Shown here piece by piece: positions 15,137 through 23,609 of a stretch of DNA of 33,177 nt. Origin of the DNA: an uncultured Ruminococcus sp. (lineage in GTDB: Bacteria > Bacillota_A > Clostridia > Oscillospirales > Acutalibacteraceae); NCBI GenBank assembly GCA_902798605.1, contig CADBXH010000012.1:1-33177 (forward strand). The letters run 5' to 3'. Under the pieces are notes generated by a model. It did not search any database and was not told where the DNA came from. It saw only the letters and a program-made list of their open reading frames with translations. Made by a program: the position numbers and the translations under genes. Numbering within the stretch: the first letter of the stretch is position 1; every line of letters starts with the position of its first letter.

Positions 15137-16120
15137 ATGAAAAAAAGCATTTACGCAATTATTACAGCTATATTGATCGCTGTCTGTATTTTCACGGGAT
15201 GCGAAAATGAAGAAGAGGAAGAGATCGTCGCTACCCCTGACGAGGCAGTTGCCGCTTCCGCAACATACGCCGAGGATCAAACCACAACACAGGCGGGCTC
15301 GACCGCGGCGAGTACATCCCCGTCCGAGACTCAGCCGACTACGGCAAAAGATCAAAAGACGACTAAGCCTAAAACAGATGCGACTCAGCCGACAACAAGA
15401 AAACCGGTCCAGGCAAATATCCCCAAGGATACCATAACAAATAATAATATCAACCCAAATCTTGCCGGTATCAGGGACAGGATGGGCAAGGAGATAAACG
15501 AGCGCTCGATCCGCACTATCAGCCTGAACTACAGAAATATCACTATCAAGGTCGGAGAGAAGGCTCAGCTCAAGCTCAGCTATGATCCCGAGAACGCAGT
15601 TCCCAAAACCTGCAGCGTAAGCTCAAACAATAAGTGTGTTCAGGTAAGCCTGAGCAACAGCATTGTCACCGTTGTCGGAAAAAGCGAGGGAACGGCGCAG
15701 ATTACCGTTAAGTCCTACAACGGAGCCACTACGCACTGTGTCGTTACGGTTAAAAAGCCGCAGCAGGGCGGTGGCGGCGGAACTCCCGCGGCCATTACGG
15801 ATGACACTGTTTTGACTCACGCAAAGGTATGCACAAGGAGCAACGCTGACAGATGGCGCGCCGCGGTCGACGAATACTGCGCAGCCGCGGGTATGAAAAA
15901 GAACACGTCGCTGAGCGGCGGAACGGTAACGGTGAGCACCGGTGACTTTACCTCGAACGGTTCGTTCAACAGCTATAAGAATCAAATCGTAAACAGCGCC
16001 TCATCGCAGATCGACACTTACACAGGCAAAAAATACAGCGACTACGAATACAACTGTGTTCTTATACCGGAAGACTCGGAATTCAAAATCGTTGTCACAC
16101 TCAACAAAACAGAAGAATAA
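15137..16120 (+). CDS. Lipoprotein with bacterial Ig-like (Big_2) domain
   Basis: A 327-residue exported protein. The signal peptide is MKKSIYAIITAILIAVCIF followed by the lipobox FTGC, so it should be lipid-anchored outside the membrane. A Glu run and a Thr/Gln/Pro-rich linker (about 25-105) come next. A Big_2-type domain follows at about 128-210 (SLNYRNITIKVGEKAQL, YDPENA, GTAQITVKS). After a Gly-rich hinge (QQGGGGG) is a C-terminal domain of about 95 residues that I do not recognise. TTG 15131 is also in frame, but ATG 15137 fits the signal peptide. Single gene with its own promoter and terminator. It is probably a surface binding or adhesion protein. Confidence 0.8.
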   Translation: MKKSIYAIITAILIAVCIFTGCENEEEEEIVATPDEAVAASATYAEDQTTTQAGSTAASTSPSETQPTTAKDQKTTKPKTDATQPTTRKPVQANIPKDTITNNNINPNLAGIRDRMGKEINERSIRTISLNYRNITIKVGEKAQLKLSYDPENAVPKTCSVSSNNKCVQVSLSNSIVTVVGKSEGTAQITVKSYNGATTHCVVTVKKPQQGGGGGTPAAITDDTVLTHAKVCTRSNADRWRAAVDEYCAAAGMKKNTSLSGGTVTVSTGDFTSNGSFNSYKNQIVNSASSQIDTYTGKKYSDYEYNCVLIPEDSEFKIVVTLNKTEE

Positions 16121-16124
16121 ATAT

Positions 16125-16156
16125 AAGGCTATCGTTTTCGCGATAGCCTTTGTTTT
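16125..16156. terminator. Terminator between convergent genes
   Basis: A 10-bp perfect stem AAGGCTATCG/CGATAGCCTT (16125-16134 with 16141-16150), then TGTTTTTT. It serves the lipoprotein gene and perhaps the convergent DUF2812-like gene. Confidence 0.88.
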
Positions 16157-16159
16157 TTA

Positions 16160-16990
16160 TTATTCTTCTGTTTTTTCTTTCTGATTCTCTTCTGCTTTTT
16201 CTTCGGACTCGGTTTCCTGTTCATTGTCGGTAGCGTCGTCGGTTTCTTCTTGGACTTCTTCCTTCTGTTCGTCTTTAGGAACGTCCTTTGTCATATCAAC
16301 GGCTCTTTGCTCGGGCTCAATTGATTTGCTTTGTTCAATAAGCTCCGGTTCGATTTTTCTTTGAGCCGCTCTTTTTTTGCGCTCTGCCTTTTCTTCCTGC
16401 TTTTTCAGCAGATTCTTTATCTTTTTCTTAACGCCTGCTGCCGAGCCTATATATATGCAGGTAAAGACAAGGAAAACCAATGTCAGCACCGAAAAGCCGA
16501 TAGTCAGTCCGAAGAACATCGGGAATTCCGACGGGCTTTTGCCGGAGGTCAACGCCGGAATAAGAAAGCATAGCGTGAGCACGGCAATAAGCGCGAGTAA
16601 AATGATAACACAGAATACGCTCATAAACAAAAATCTTCTGTGTACCATACGCTGTGCGCGGAGGATAGCCTCGTTGTCGTTATAAAAAACAGGAGATACT
16701 TCAAACCGTCTGCCGGTGAGGTAGAGCATCCTTTTGAGCCCGTCCGCCTTGTGGGGGATGGTCTCGTATCCGCAGCGGCGGGCGAGAGCCTCGGTTTCTT
16801 TTAGCTTGCTCCGTTTTTCGGCATAGATCAGGGTGGTGTATTCCTCGGGCTCGGTTTTGACAAATTCATAAACACGGCCGTGCCTAACGCGCTCGAGCTT
16901 CCAGCCCAGACGGTTCATCTCGTTGATATAGGCAAGCTCTTTTTCGTAGTCAAAAAACTGCTTGCGGTGTTTGAGCCTTTCATCGCTCAC
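16160..16990 (-). CDS. DUF2812-like membrane protein
   Basis: A protein of about 276 residues. Its N-terminal ~60 residues (KHRKQFFDYEKELAYINEMNRLGWKL, seen in pieces) match the DUF2812 pattern, which is often found with PadR-type regulators. Two membrane segments lie at about 125-150 and 160-187. A Lys/Glu-rich, highly charged and probably coiled or disordered tail follows, ending in a Glu/Lys run. I prefer GTG 16990, with GGAGG 8 bp upstream; the GTG at 16999 lies inside the ribosome site itself. No PadR gene is adjacent. Function unknown. Confidence 0.72.
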   Translation of the reverse strand: MSDERLKHRKQFFDYEKELAYINEMNRLGWKLERVRHGRVYEFVKTEPEEYTTLIYAEKRSKLKETEALARRCGYETIPHKADGLKRMLYLTGRRFEVSPVFYNDNEAILRAQRMVHRRFLFMSVFCVIILLALIAVLTLCFLIPALTSGKSPSEFPMFFGLTIGFSVLTLVFLVFTCIYIGSAAGVKKKIKNLLKKQEEKAERKKRAAQRKIEPELIEQSKSIEPEQRAVDMTKDVPKDEQKEEVQEETDDATDNEQETESEEKAEENQKEKTEE

Positions 16991-17025
16991 GGCGCGCACC
17001 TCCCTCGGTCAAATTTAGTACTCAA

Positions 17026-17054
17026 AAAATAGCACAAATAACACTTTTTGTCAA
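17026..17054 (-). promoter_or_regulatory. Promoter of the DUF2812-like gene
   Basis: Minus-strand TTGACA (17049-17054), a 17-bp spacer and TATTTT (17026-17031) with a TG extension. Confidence 0.75.
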
Positions 17055-17145
17055 GAAAGCACCTCGGCGCAAATCCTCAATTAATGAAACCCTGAAAAAA
17101 ATGTGCAGATTTTTGCGTATTTTACACAAATTATGGTAAAAGATA

Positions 17146-17174
17146 TTGCAATTTATCTAATAAAATGCTATACT
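17146..17174 (+). promoter_or_regulatory. Promoter of the acyl-handling operon
   Basis: TTGCAA (17146-17151), a 17-bp spacer and TATACT (17169-17174) with a TG extension (TGCTATACT). It is the only clear promoter found for the following ten genes. Confidence 0.75.
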
Positions 17175-17220
17175 GTTTAGGATGTTGTAAAATGGAGAAA
17201 TAGGGGCTTGATTAGACTTT

Positions 17221-19158
17221 ATGGACAAGCACACGCTCGGCGGATATAATTCGATAAACGCCTTTGTAGAAGCAAAACTGAATAAATACAGTAACTCAAA
17301 ACGCGATTTTGAAGTGTTGTTTGAGCTGATGTTTTCCGAGGGTCAAAACACAATGTTTGAGGAGAGCCGCGGTTACAGGGTAATAAAGACGACCTACGCT
17401 CAGGCAAAGGAGGAGATCCTTTTAAAGGCGCGCACGCTAAAGGAGCTTTTAAGCGGCGAAAAGCAAAACGCGGTTGTAGGTATATATATGGAAAACAGCC
17501 TTGACTGGATAGAGATGTTTTGGGCTGTTATCATCAGCGGATTCAGACCGCTTTTAATGAATATGCGCCTCGATGACGACACGCTCGAGTACGCGCTCAA
17601 AACCTGCAACGCTGCGGCTGTTATCTCGGACGAAAAGGAGTTTTCGGTAAGAACTGTAAAATGCGCGGACATCGTTGCCGCGGAGTCAAAAATCGAAATC
17701 GGAGAATTCGGCACAGAGATATTTGTGATGTCCTCGGGGACCTCCGCCAATGTAAAGATCTGCGCTTATACTGCCGAGAAGTTCTACCGGCAGATAAAGG
17801 GCAGCTACAGTATGATCCAAAAATGCAAACAGGTCAAAAAGCATTACGAGGGCGAGCTGAAGCTGCTGACGTTTTTGCCGTTTTATCATATTTTCGGCTT
17901 GGTCGCCGTATATATATGGTTCGCGTTTTTCTCGCGCACCTTTGTACGCCTCAACGATATGCAGCCGAGCACGATCACGAATACTATAAAAAGGCATAAG
18001 GTGACCCACGTTTTCGCGGTCCCGCTGTTTTGGGAAAAGGTATATGAGCAGGCGCTGCGCACGATAAAGGAGCGCGGCGAGGACACATATAAGAAGTTTG
18101 AAAAGGGTATGAAAATAAGCCGCGCTATCGGCGACTTCCCGATCCTCGGCAACTTGTTTTCCAAGCTCGCATTCAAAGAAGTCAGAGAGAATATGTTCGG
18201 CGAGAGCATTGTGTTTATGATAACCGGCGGAAGCTACATCAGCACCGAGACGATGGAGTTTTTCAACGCGATCGGCTACCGCCTCGCGGACGGCTACGGA
18301 ATGACCGAGATAGGTATAACCTCGGTCGAGCTCAGCGGCAGCAAAAAGCTGCTCAACTCCTGCTCTGTCGGGCTTCCGATGGCGGGCGTGGAGTATAAAA
18401 TCAACCCGGACGGCGAGCTGCTTGTCAGGGGCAAGGCTATGGCGAGCTACATAATCGAGGACGGAAAAAAGCAGCCGAACAGCGACTGGTTCAACACCCG
18501 CGACTTAGCGTCATATGACGGCAGGCGTTACCGCATCCTCGGCAGGCGCGACGACCTTATTATCGCCCCGAACGGCGAGAACCTAAACCCGAATCTTATC
18601 GAGCAAAAGCTTATCTGCGACGGCGTAAGGGGAGTTTGCCTTATCGGCGTGGACGAGGACGGAAAAACTATCCCGACGCTTATAGTTTCGGTCAACAAAT
18701 ACATCTCTGCCCAAAAGTTAGAGAAAATAAAATCGGACGTCCGCCAAAGACTTGCCGATCTGCGCCTTGCGGGACAGATACAAAAGGTCGTATTTGTTGA
18801 GGACAGTCTGCTAAAGGGCGACGAATTCAAGCTCAACCGTATCAGATTAACACGCGAATACGCAAACGGTCAGCTGACCGAGGTCAAGCCCGATAAGGAC
18901 AGCGAGCAACGCTTGGATGATGAGATCTCGCGTACGATAACCCGTATGTTCGCGATCGCGCTGAACAAGCCCGAGAGCGAGATCGGTTATACCGCCGACT
19001 TCTTCCTTGACGAGGGCGGCACAAGTCTTGATTATCTGGCGATAATCTCACAGCTCAGGGAGGAGTACAAAATACCTTTCCCGACGGGCGACAGCAGCCT
19101 CAACAGCGTAAAGGGACTGCACACATACATAAAGGACAGGCTGAATAATGCTGATTAA
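17221..19158 (+). CDS. AMP-dependent acyl ligase fused to an acyl carrier domain
   Basis: A 645-residue two-domain protein. Residues 1 to about 550 are an ANL-superfamily adenylating enzyme: the phosphate loop reads MSSGTSANVKI (normally TSGTTGxPKG), with GYGMTEIG, the hinge block DWFNTRDLASYDGRRYRILGRRDD and the A10 lysine near FKLNRIR. Residues 560-645 are a carrier domain, with the phosphopantetheine Ser602 in DEGGTSLDYL. It would activate a carboxylic acid, probably a fatty acid, and load it on its own carrier arm. The protein is soluble. The next gene overlaps it by 11 bp. A peptide-synthetase role is less likely, because no condensation domain is nearby and the neighbours are lipid acyltransferases. 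Confidence 0.88.
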   Translation: MDKHTLGGYNSINAFVEAKLNKYSNSKRDFEVLFELMFSEGQNTMFEESRGYRVIKTTYAQAKEEILLKARTLKELLSGEKQNAVVGIYMENSLDWIEMFWAVIISGFRPLLMNMRLDDDTLEYALKTCNAAAVISDEKEFSVRTVKCADIVAAESKIEIGEFGTEIFVMSSGTSANVKICAYTAEKFYRQIKGSYSMIQKCKQVKKHYEGELKLLTFLPFYHIFGLVAVYIWFAFFSRTFVRLNDMQPSTITNTIKRHKVTHVFAVPLFWEKVYEQALRTIKERGEDTYKKFEKGMKISRAIGDFPILGNLFSKLAFKEVRENMFGESIVFMITGGSYISTETMEFFNAIGYRLADGYGMTEIGITSVELSGSKKLLNSCSVGLPMAGVEYKINPDGELLVRGKAMASYIIEDGKKQPNSDWFNTRDLASYDGRRYRILGRRDDLIIAPNGENLNPNLIEQKLICDGVRGVCLIGVDEDGKTIPTLIVSVNKYISAQKLEKIKSDVRQRLADLRLAGQIQKVVFVEDSLLKGDEFKLNRIRLTREYANGQLTEVKPDKDSEQRLDDEISRTITRMFAIALNKPESEIGYTADFFLDEGGTSLDYLAIISQLREEYKIPFPTGDSSLNSVKGLHTYIKDRLNNAD

Positions 19159-19789
19159 AATATTCAACTGGTTTGTAAAAATAACCGGATGGCTGCCTCA
19201 GCGGATAGTCTTCAACACAAAGGTGTACTGTCAGGACAGATCGGTTCAGGGCAGACACATCAAAGGCGCTGCGGTCATAGCGTCAAACCACACCTCGGTT
19301 TTTGACTACGCGGCTTTGCTGTTCGTGTTTTTCACGCGCACGCTCAGGGTGCAGATGGCAGAGGTGCTCTTTGACAAAAAGCCGCTCGGGCTGTTTCTGA
19401 AAATGCTCGGCGGTATCTATGTTGACCGCGACATCCATAACTTTGATTTTTTATATAAATCCGAAGAAATCCTCAAAAAGGGCGGCGTGGTCGGCACCTT
19501 TCCCGAGAGCCGTATCCCGCGTCCGGAGGAAGAGACTCCGCTTGAATTCAAGCCCAGCACGGCGTACCTCGCCCTTACGGCGGATGTTCCCGTGATACCC
19601 GTTTATACAAACGGAAAGTATTTTTGCAAAGCGCGCGCGAGGGTCATCATCGGCACGCCGATGAAGCCTTCGGACTTCACCGACGATTCGCTTGACGAAA
19701 AGGAAAACATCGCCCTGTTCACGAACGCGCTGAGGCAGAGGATAATCGAATTGGGGAATGAGCTGAATGAACAAAGTAAAAAAGAATAA
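19148..19789 (+). CDS. PlsC-type acyltransferase 1
   Basis: A 213-residue 1-acyl-glycerol-3-phosphate acyltransferase-like protein. The catalytic HxxxxD is His48-Asp53 in SNHTSVFDY. The substrate-binding block is TFPESRIPRPEE, where the family usually has FPEG. The N-terminal helix may associate with the membrane. It would transfer an acyl group from a carrier or CoA to a lysolipid or similar alcohol. Start and stop overlap both neighbouring genes (11 bp upstream, 23 bp downstream), showing tight coupling to the carrier-fused ligase and the second acyltransferase. Confidence 0.87.
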   Translation: MLIKIFNWFVKITGWLPQRIVFNTKVYCQDRSVQGRHIKGAAVIASNHTSVFDYAALLFVFFTRTLRVQMAEVLFDKKPLGLFLKMLGGIYVDRDIHNFDFLYKSEEILKKGGVVGTFPESRIPRPEEETPLEFKPSTAYLALTADVPVIPVYTNGKYFCKARARVIIGTPMKPSDFTDDSLDEKENIALFTNALRQRIIELGNELNEQSKKE

Positions 19790-20423
19790 GGCTTCCTTGT
19801 TCAGCCCCAAAAATTTCGTTATAGATTTTATAAGGGTGACGGGAGCGATACCCACGCTTTTGCTGCTCAGGCCTAAAAAGACTTTTACGAGCGAAAAAGC
19901 AAAGGAAAAAATCCGCGGCGGCGCGCTGATAATCGCGAACCACACCGAATTCATCGACCCCGTGTATCTTATGACGGTGTTCTGGTACAGGCGGCACCAC
20001 TTTATCGCCAGCGAGGAGATAATGGACAGTGGCGCGGGCGGATTTTTGCGAGCCTGCGGCTGTATCAAGATAGACCGCAGCAACGTTACGATGAACACTA
20101 TGCGCGAGATCACCGACAGGCTCAAAAGCGGGCAGATCGTGTCGATGTTCCCGCAGGGCAGGATAAGCGGGGACGATAAGGCCGAGGCGGGTTTTAAATC
20201 GGGAATGACGCTTATGGCTATCCGCAGCGGAGCGCCGATAGTGCCCGTATATATCAAGCCGAGAGAGAGCTTTTTCTCGCGCTTAAAGGTAGTGATAGGC
20301 GAGAGGGTGAGCGTTACCGAGCTGTACGGCGAGCGCCCTACCTTTGCCGAGATAGACGCGGCTACAAAGCTGCTTTATGAAAGAGAAAAACAGCTAAAGG
20401 ATTTAGCTGATCAAAGGAGATAA
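19767..20423 (+). CDS. PlsC-type acyltransferase 2
   Basis: A 218-residue paralogue of the preceding acyltransferase, with His59-Asp64 in ANHTEFIDP and MFPQGRISGDD as the second conserved block. Charged N-terminal residues are followed by a hydrophobic stretch (about 18-35). Having two different PlsC proteins side by side suggests two acylation positions or two acceptors. The start overlaps the first acyltransferase by 23 bp, and the next ligase begins 2 bp after its stop. Confidence 0.87.
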   Translation: MNKVKKNKASLFSPKNFVIDFIRVTGAIPTLLLLRPKKTFTSEKAKEKIRGGALIIANHTEFIDPVYLMTVFWYRRHHFIASEEIMDSGAGGFLRACGCIKIDRSNVTMNTMREITDRLKSGQIVSMFPQGRISGDDKAEAGFKSGMTLMAIRSGAPIVPVYIKPRESFFSRLKVVIGERVSVTELYGERPTFAEIDAATKLLYEREKQLKDLADQRR

Positions 20424-20425
20424 AT

Positions 20426-21943
20426 ATGATTACAGATACCAGAGAAAAATTCAGACCATACACCAAGCCCGAGGATTATGAAAAGATAATCGAGCTTGAC
20501 ACCGTAAGCGAGATGTGGGAAAACTGCGTCAGGGAATACCCCAACATCGTTGCTGTTCAGGATATTGAGAGCACCCACACATTTTTGGAGCTCGAGGAGG
20601 ACGCCGCGGGTTTCAGGACTCTTATCCTCGAAAAAACAAAGGGTGAGAAAAACGCTAGGGTGGCTATTCTCGCACAGAATTCCTATGATTTTGTAAAGGC
20701 GTATATAGCGGTCGTTACCCTCGGGCTCACCGCGGTGATAGTGCCCGCCCACCTCGACAAAACAGCGGTTTTCGGCTGCTGTTTAAAGTTCGGTATAAAC
20801 ACGCTCGTTTATCAGGGCTCGCTCGAAGAGAGCGTTGAGCTCGCCAAATTAAAGCTCGACCACGTAGGATTTATCGAGATAACCGAGACAAGCGACACAA
20901 AAACACAGCTTGTCAGCTGCACTGCCGAGACCCCCTGCGTGATGATGTTCACGGGCGGCACGACAGGCAAGAGCAAATGCGCGCTGCTCTCAAACGGCGC
21001 GGTTATGCAGGGCACGGTCAACGGCTGCTACGGCGTTTGGGATGTATTTTATCAAAGGTATCTGCTCGTGCTTCCGCTCTCTCACGTTTTCGGACTTATC
21101 CGCAACCTGATGACCTCGCTCTACACGGGCAGCACGCTGTTTATCTGCAAAAACAACAAGGATATGTTCCGCGATATAGCGGTGTTCAAGCCAACCATTA
21201 TTGTAATGGTCCCCGCGCTTGCCGAGATGGCTCTGACGCTCTCAAAGCAGTTCGGCAAGAATATGCTCGGAGACGATCTTAAAACGATCATAGCCGGCGC
21301 GGCTGTTGTTGCTCCTTACCTTGTTGAGGAGTACGACAAGCTCGGTATCAGGCTTTTGCCGGGTTACGGTCTTACCGAGTCGGCGAACCTTGTATCGGGC
21401 AACCCCGTAAGCCTTGAACATCCCGAGTCGGTCGGATATCCTTATCCAAACCAGGAGCTAAAGATCGTCGACGGCGAGCTTTGGCTAAAGGGCAAGAATA
21501 TGATGGACGGCTATGTCGGCGAGGAAGAAGCGGACGCCTATGAGGACGGCTGGTTTAAGACAGGAGACCTTGTTAAGATCGACGAAAACGGTTTGCTCTA
21601 CATCACCGGCAGGATCAAGGAGATAATCGTGCTCCCCAGCGGCGAGAACGTATCTCCCGCGGAGCTCGAGACAAAGTTCAACGCTCTCCCGTTCATTCAG
21701 GATTCGCAGGTGTTTGAGGATATAGACGACGGCGGCAAGCATATTTTGGCTCTCGAGGTTGTGCCGAGAAAAACAGTTATTTCCAAACTGGATTTGGAAA
21801 ATGTCGGAGAATTCATCACCGCCGAGCTTCAAAAGGTCAATTCCGCGCTGAATCCCTTTGAGCGCGTGAGCAGGATCACCATAAGAGAAACGGACTTTGA
21901 GAGAAGCCCGAGTATGAAGATTGTGAGATATAAAAAATGCTGA
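20426..21943 (+). CDS. AMP-dependent acyl-CoA/acyl-ACP synthetase
   Basis: A 505-residue ANL-superfamily ligase with a fully canonical phosphate loop (FTGGTTGKSK), GYGLTES, the hinge DGWFKTGDLVKIDENGLLYITGR, and the A10 lysine in SPSMKIVRYK. It activates a fatty or other carboxylic acid as an acyl-AMP and passes it to CoA or ACP. The adjacent stand-alone ACP gene makes acyl-ACP the likely product. ATG 20426 has AAAGGAGAT at the right distance. Its stop overlaps the start region of the ACP gene (TGATG). Confidence 0.9.
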   Translation: MITDTREKFRPYTKPEDYEKIIELDTVSEMWENCVREYPNIVAVQDIESTHTFLELEEDAAGFRTLILEKTKGEKNARVAILAQNSYDFVKAYIAVVTLGLTAVIVPAHLDKTAVFGCCLKFGINTLVYQGSLEESVELAKLKLDHVGFIEITETSDTKTQLVSCTAETPCVMMFTGGTTGKSKCALLSNGAVMQGTVNGCYGVWDVFYQRYLLVLPLSHVFGLIRNLMTSLYTGSTLFICKNNKDMFRDIAVFKPTIIVMVPALAEMALTLSKQFGKNMLGDDLKTIIAGAAVVAPYLVEEYDKLGIRLLPGYGLTESANLVSGNPVSLEHPESVGYPYPNQELKIVDGELWLKGKNMMDGYVGEEEADAYEDGWFKTGDLVKIDENGLLYITGRIKEIIVLPSGENVSPAELETKFNALPFIQDSQVFEDIDDGGKHILALEVVPRKTVISKLDLENVGEFITAELQKVNSALNPFERVSRITIRETDFERSPSMKIVRYKKC

Positions 21944-22197
21944 TGACAAAACCTGAGATAATAAATAAACTAAAGGATATTTTGCTGGTCGCCGACGGCG
22001 GCAACGCGGAGAAGATCAATAACGCGGACGAGAACACAAGGCTATTGGAGGACTTGGGACTCAACTCGGTCAATGTGCTCTACCTTGTTATCGCGATCGA
22101 GGAGGTATTTGAGATCCGCTTTGACGACGACACGGGAGTGGATTCGTTCTCTACGGTAGGCGACGTTGCGGATTATATAGGGGGAAAGCTCAAATGA
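21937..22197 (+). CDS. Acyl carrier protein
   Basis: An acidic 86-residue carrier protein with the phosphopantetheine attachment Ser44 in LEDLGLNSVNVLYL (DSL of primary-metabolism ACP is NSV here). Helix IV (TVGDVADYIGGKL) is present. The divergence from the FabD/FabF-type ACP sequence suggests a dedicated carrier for this cluster, not the fatty-acid-synthesis ACP. ATG 21937 and ATG 21943 are both possible; the latter gives a TGATG junction with the ligase. Its stop overlaps the LRAT-like gene (ATGA). Confidence 0.9.
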   Translation: MLMTKPEIINKLKDILLVADGGNAEKINNADENTRLLEDLGLNSVNVLYLVIAIEEVFEIRFDDDTGVDSFSTVGDVADYIGGKLK

Positions 22198-22626
22198 AGT
22201 GGGCACCGAACGACTGCAAAAGCGGAGATATGATAAGGATACGTCTCGGCTCTATCTACCACTACGGTATTTTTGTCAGTGAGGACGAGGTCATCCAGTT
22301 CGGATATCCGCCCCTGCCTGAGTTCAAGGATAAAAACCAAAGCATAACCGTTGACGCCGTAAACATCGACGAGTTTTCAAGCGGAAAGATCGTAGAGGTC
22401 GCCGTGCTTGACCGCAAGGAGAAAAAACGCCGCTTCGCCCGAAAAGACCGTGGAGCTCGCTCGGGCAAAAATCGGCACGGGCGGCTATAATATCCTGCAC
22501 AATAACTGTGAGCATTTTTGCTACGAGTGCGTTTTCGGCGTCAAAAAGAGCACGCAGGAGGAGTACATCCGCTCGATGTGGCAGAGTATGCTATTTAAGG
22601 GCGGCAAGGATAACAGTCAGGATTGA
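22194..22626 (+). pseudogene. LRAT/NC-domain acyltransferase, frameshifted
   Basis: Two overlapping frames together give one LRAT-like protein of about 144 residues. The first part (from ATG 22194) has the LRAT opening GDMIRIRLGSIYHYGIFV with the first catalytic His, then VIQFG where the second His is normally found. The second part, in the +1 frame, has PEKTVELARAKIGTGGYNIL and the catalytic Cys in NNCEHFCYECV. The frame changes at or near a run of six A (22422-22427); deleting one A restores the reading. LRAT enzymes move acyl chains between lipids, or act as phospholipases A. The cause may be sequencing error, a real mutation or slippage at the A run. Start overlaps the ACP stop by 4 bp; the next gene starts 4 bp after. 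Confidence 0.8.
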
Positions 22627-22630
22627 TATT

Positions 22631-23563
22631 ATGATATTTCTTTATATTTTGCTCGGGCTGCTCGTGCTGTATATTATCTTTGCGGTGTTCCCCGCAATAT
22701 TTCTGTTTCATTTCATTTTTTCACGCAAGGATAACAGCCCTAAGCTGACCGAGCGAGACCTGATCGGTACGCGTTACGAGCCGTATATGCAAGAGCTTGT
22801 GGCGGCGGACAGGTTCATCAGGAGCAAAATAACAGGCAAAGTAAAAATAACGGCGCGCGACGGCGAGATCATGACGGGCGATTACCTTGATAACGGGTCG
22901 GAGAACACCGTGATTTTTGTTCACGGCTTCTGCGGAAACCCTATCAGTAACTTTTGTTTGCAGGCAAGGCATCTGTATGATATGGGCTTCAACGAGCTGT
23001 TCATCAACCAGCGCGCCCACGGCGAAAGCGGCGGAAAAAGGCACGGGCTGGGTTTGCTCGAGCAGTATGATGTCCTGAAATGGATAGAGCTTGAGGAAGA
23101 AAAGCCAAACGTAAAAAGCATACTTCTCTATGGCTCGTCAATGGGCAGCGCGTCGATTGCCTACGCCTCGGATAAAATAAAATCCGAAAAGGTAAAGGGA
23201 ATGGTTATTGACTGCGCGTTTTCGTCTGTCGGAAAGCAGCTTGAATACGACAGCAAAAAGCGCCATATCCCGCCGTTTTTAACGCTGCCGATAATCAGGC
23301 TGATCGCCCGGGCTTTGCTCAAAGAGGATATATATACCCCGTGCGGCAGGTCGCTTGCCAAAACAACGATCCCCGCGCTGTTTATTCACGGAACGGGCGA
23401 TATAACCGTGCCGTATGAAAGCGGTATCGAAAACTACAACGCCTGCGCCGGCGAAAAGACGCTTATCTCGGTCGAGGGCGCTCAGCACATAGTTGATTAC
23501 GCCGCGGGCGAAGACCGAACAAAAGAAGGCTTAAAACAGTTTATAACTGATCATATTAAATAA
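22631..23563 (+). CDS. Membrane-anchored alpha/beta hydrolase 1
   Basis: A 310-residue protein with an N-terminal membrane segment (about 2-30) and an alpha/beta hydrolase domain. The landmarks are VHGFCGNP (oxyanion region), NQRAHGESGG, the nucleophile elbow GSSMGS with Ser170, the acid in HGTGDITVP and the His in GAQHIVDY. It is probably an esterase or lipase acting at the membrane. ATG 22631 was chosen because it begins the membrane segment and follows the LRAT stop; upstream in-frame sequence lies inside the LRAT gene. The hydrolase at 26354 has a similar layout, and these may be paralogues. Confidence 0.87.
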   Translation: MIFLYILLGLLVLYIIFAVFPAIFLFHFIFSRKDNSPKLTERDLIGTRYEPYMQELVAADRFIRSKITGKVKITARDGEIMTGDYLDNGSENTVIFVHGFCGNPISNFCLQARHLYDMGFNELFINQRAHGESGGKRHGLGLLEQYDVLKWIELEEEKPNVKSILLYGSSMGSASIAYASDKIKSEKVKGMVIDCAFSSVGKQLEYDSKKRHIPPFLTLPIIRLIARALLKEDIYTPCGRSLAKTTIPALFIHGTGDITVPYESGIENYNACAGEKTLISVEGAQHIVDYAAGEDRTKEGLKQFITDHIK

Positions 23564-23609
23564 AGGCAACGCCGCGCTTGCGGCATCACCTAAAGAAAGG
23601 ACAATCAAA

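Noticed and set aside
17221..19158. Nonribosomal peptide synthetase module
   Set aside because: There is an adenylation and a carrier domain but no condensation or thioesterase domain nearby, and the neighbours are lipid acyltransferases.
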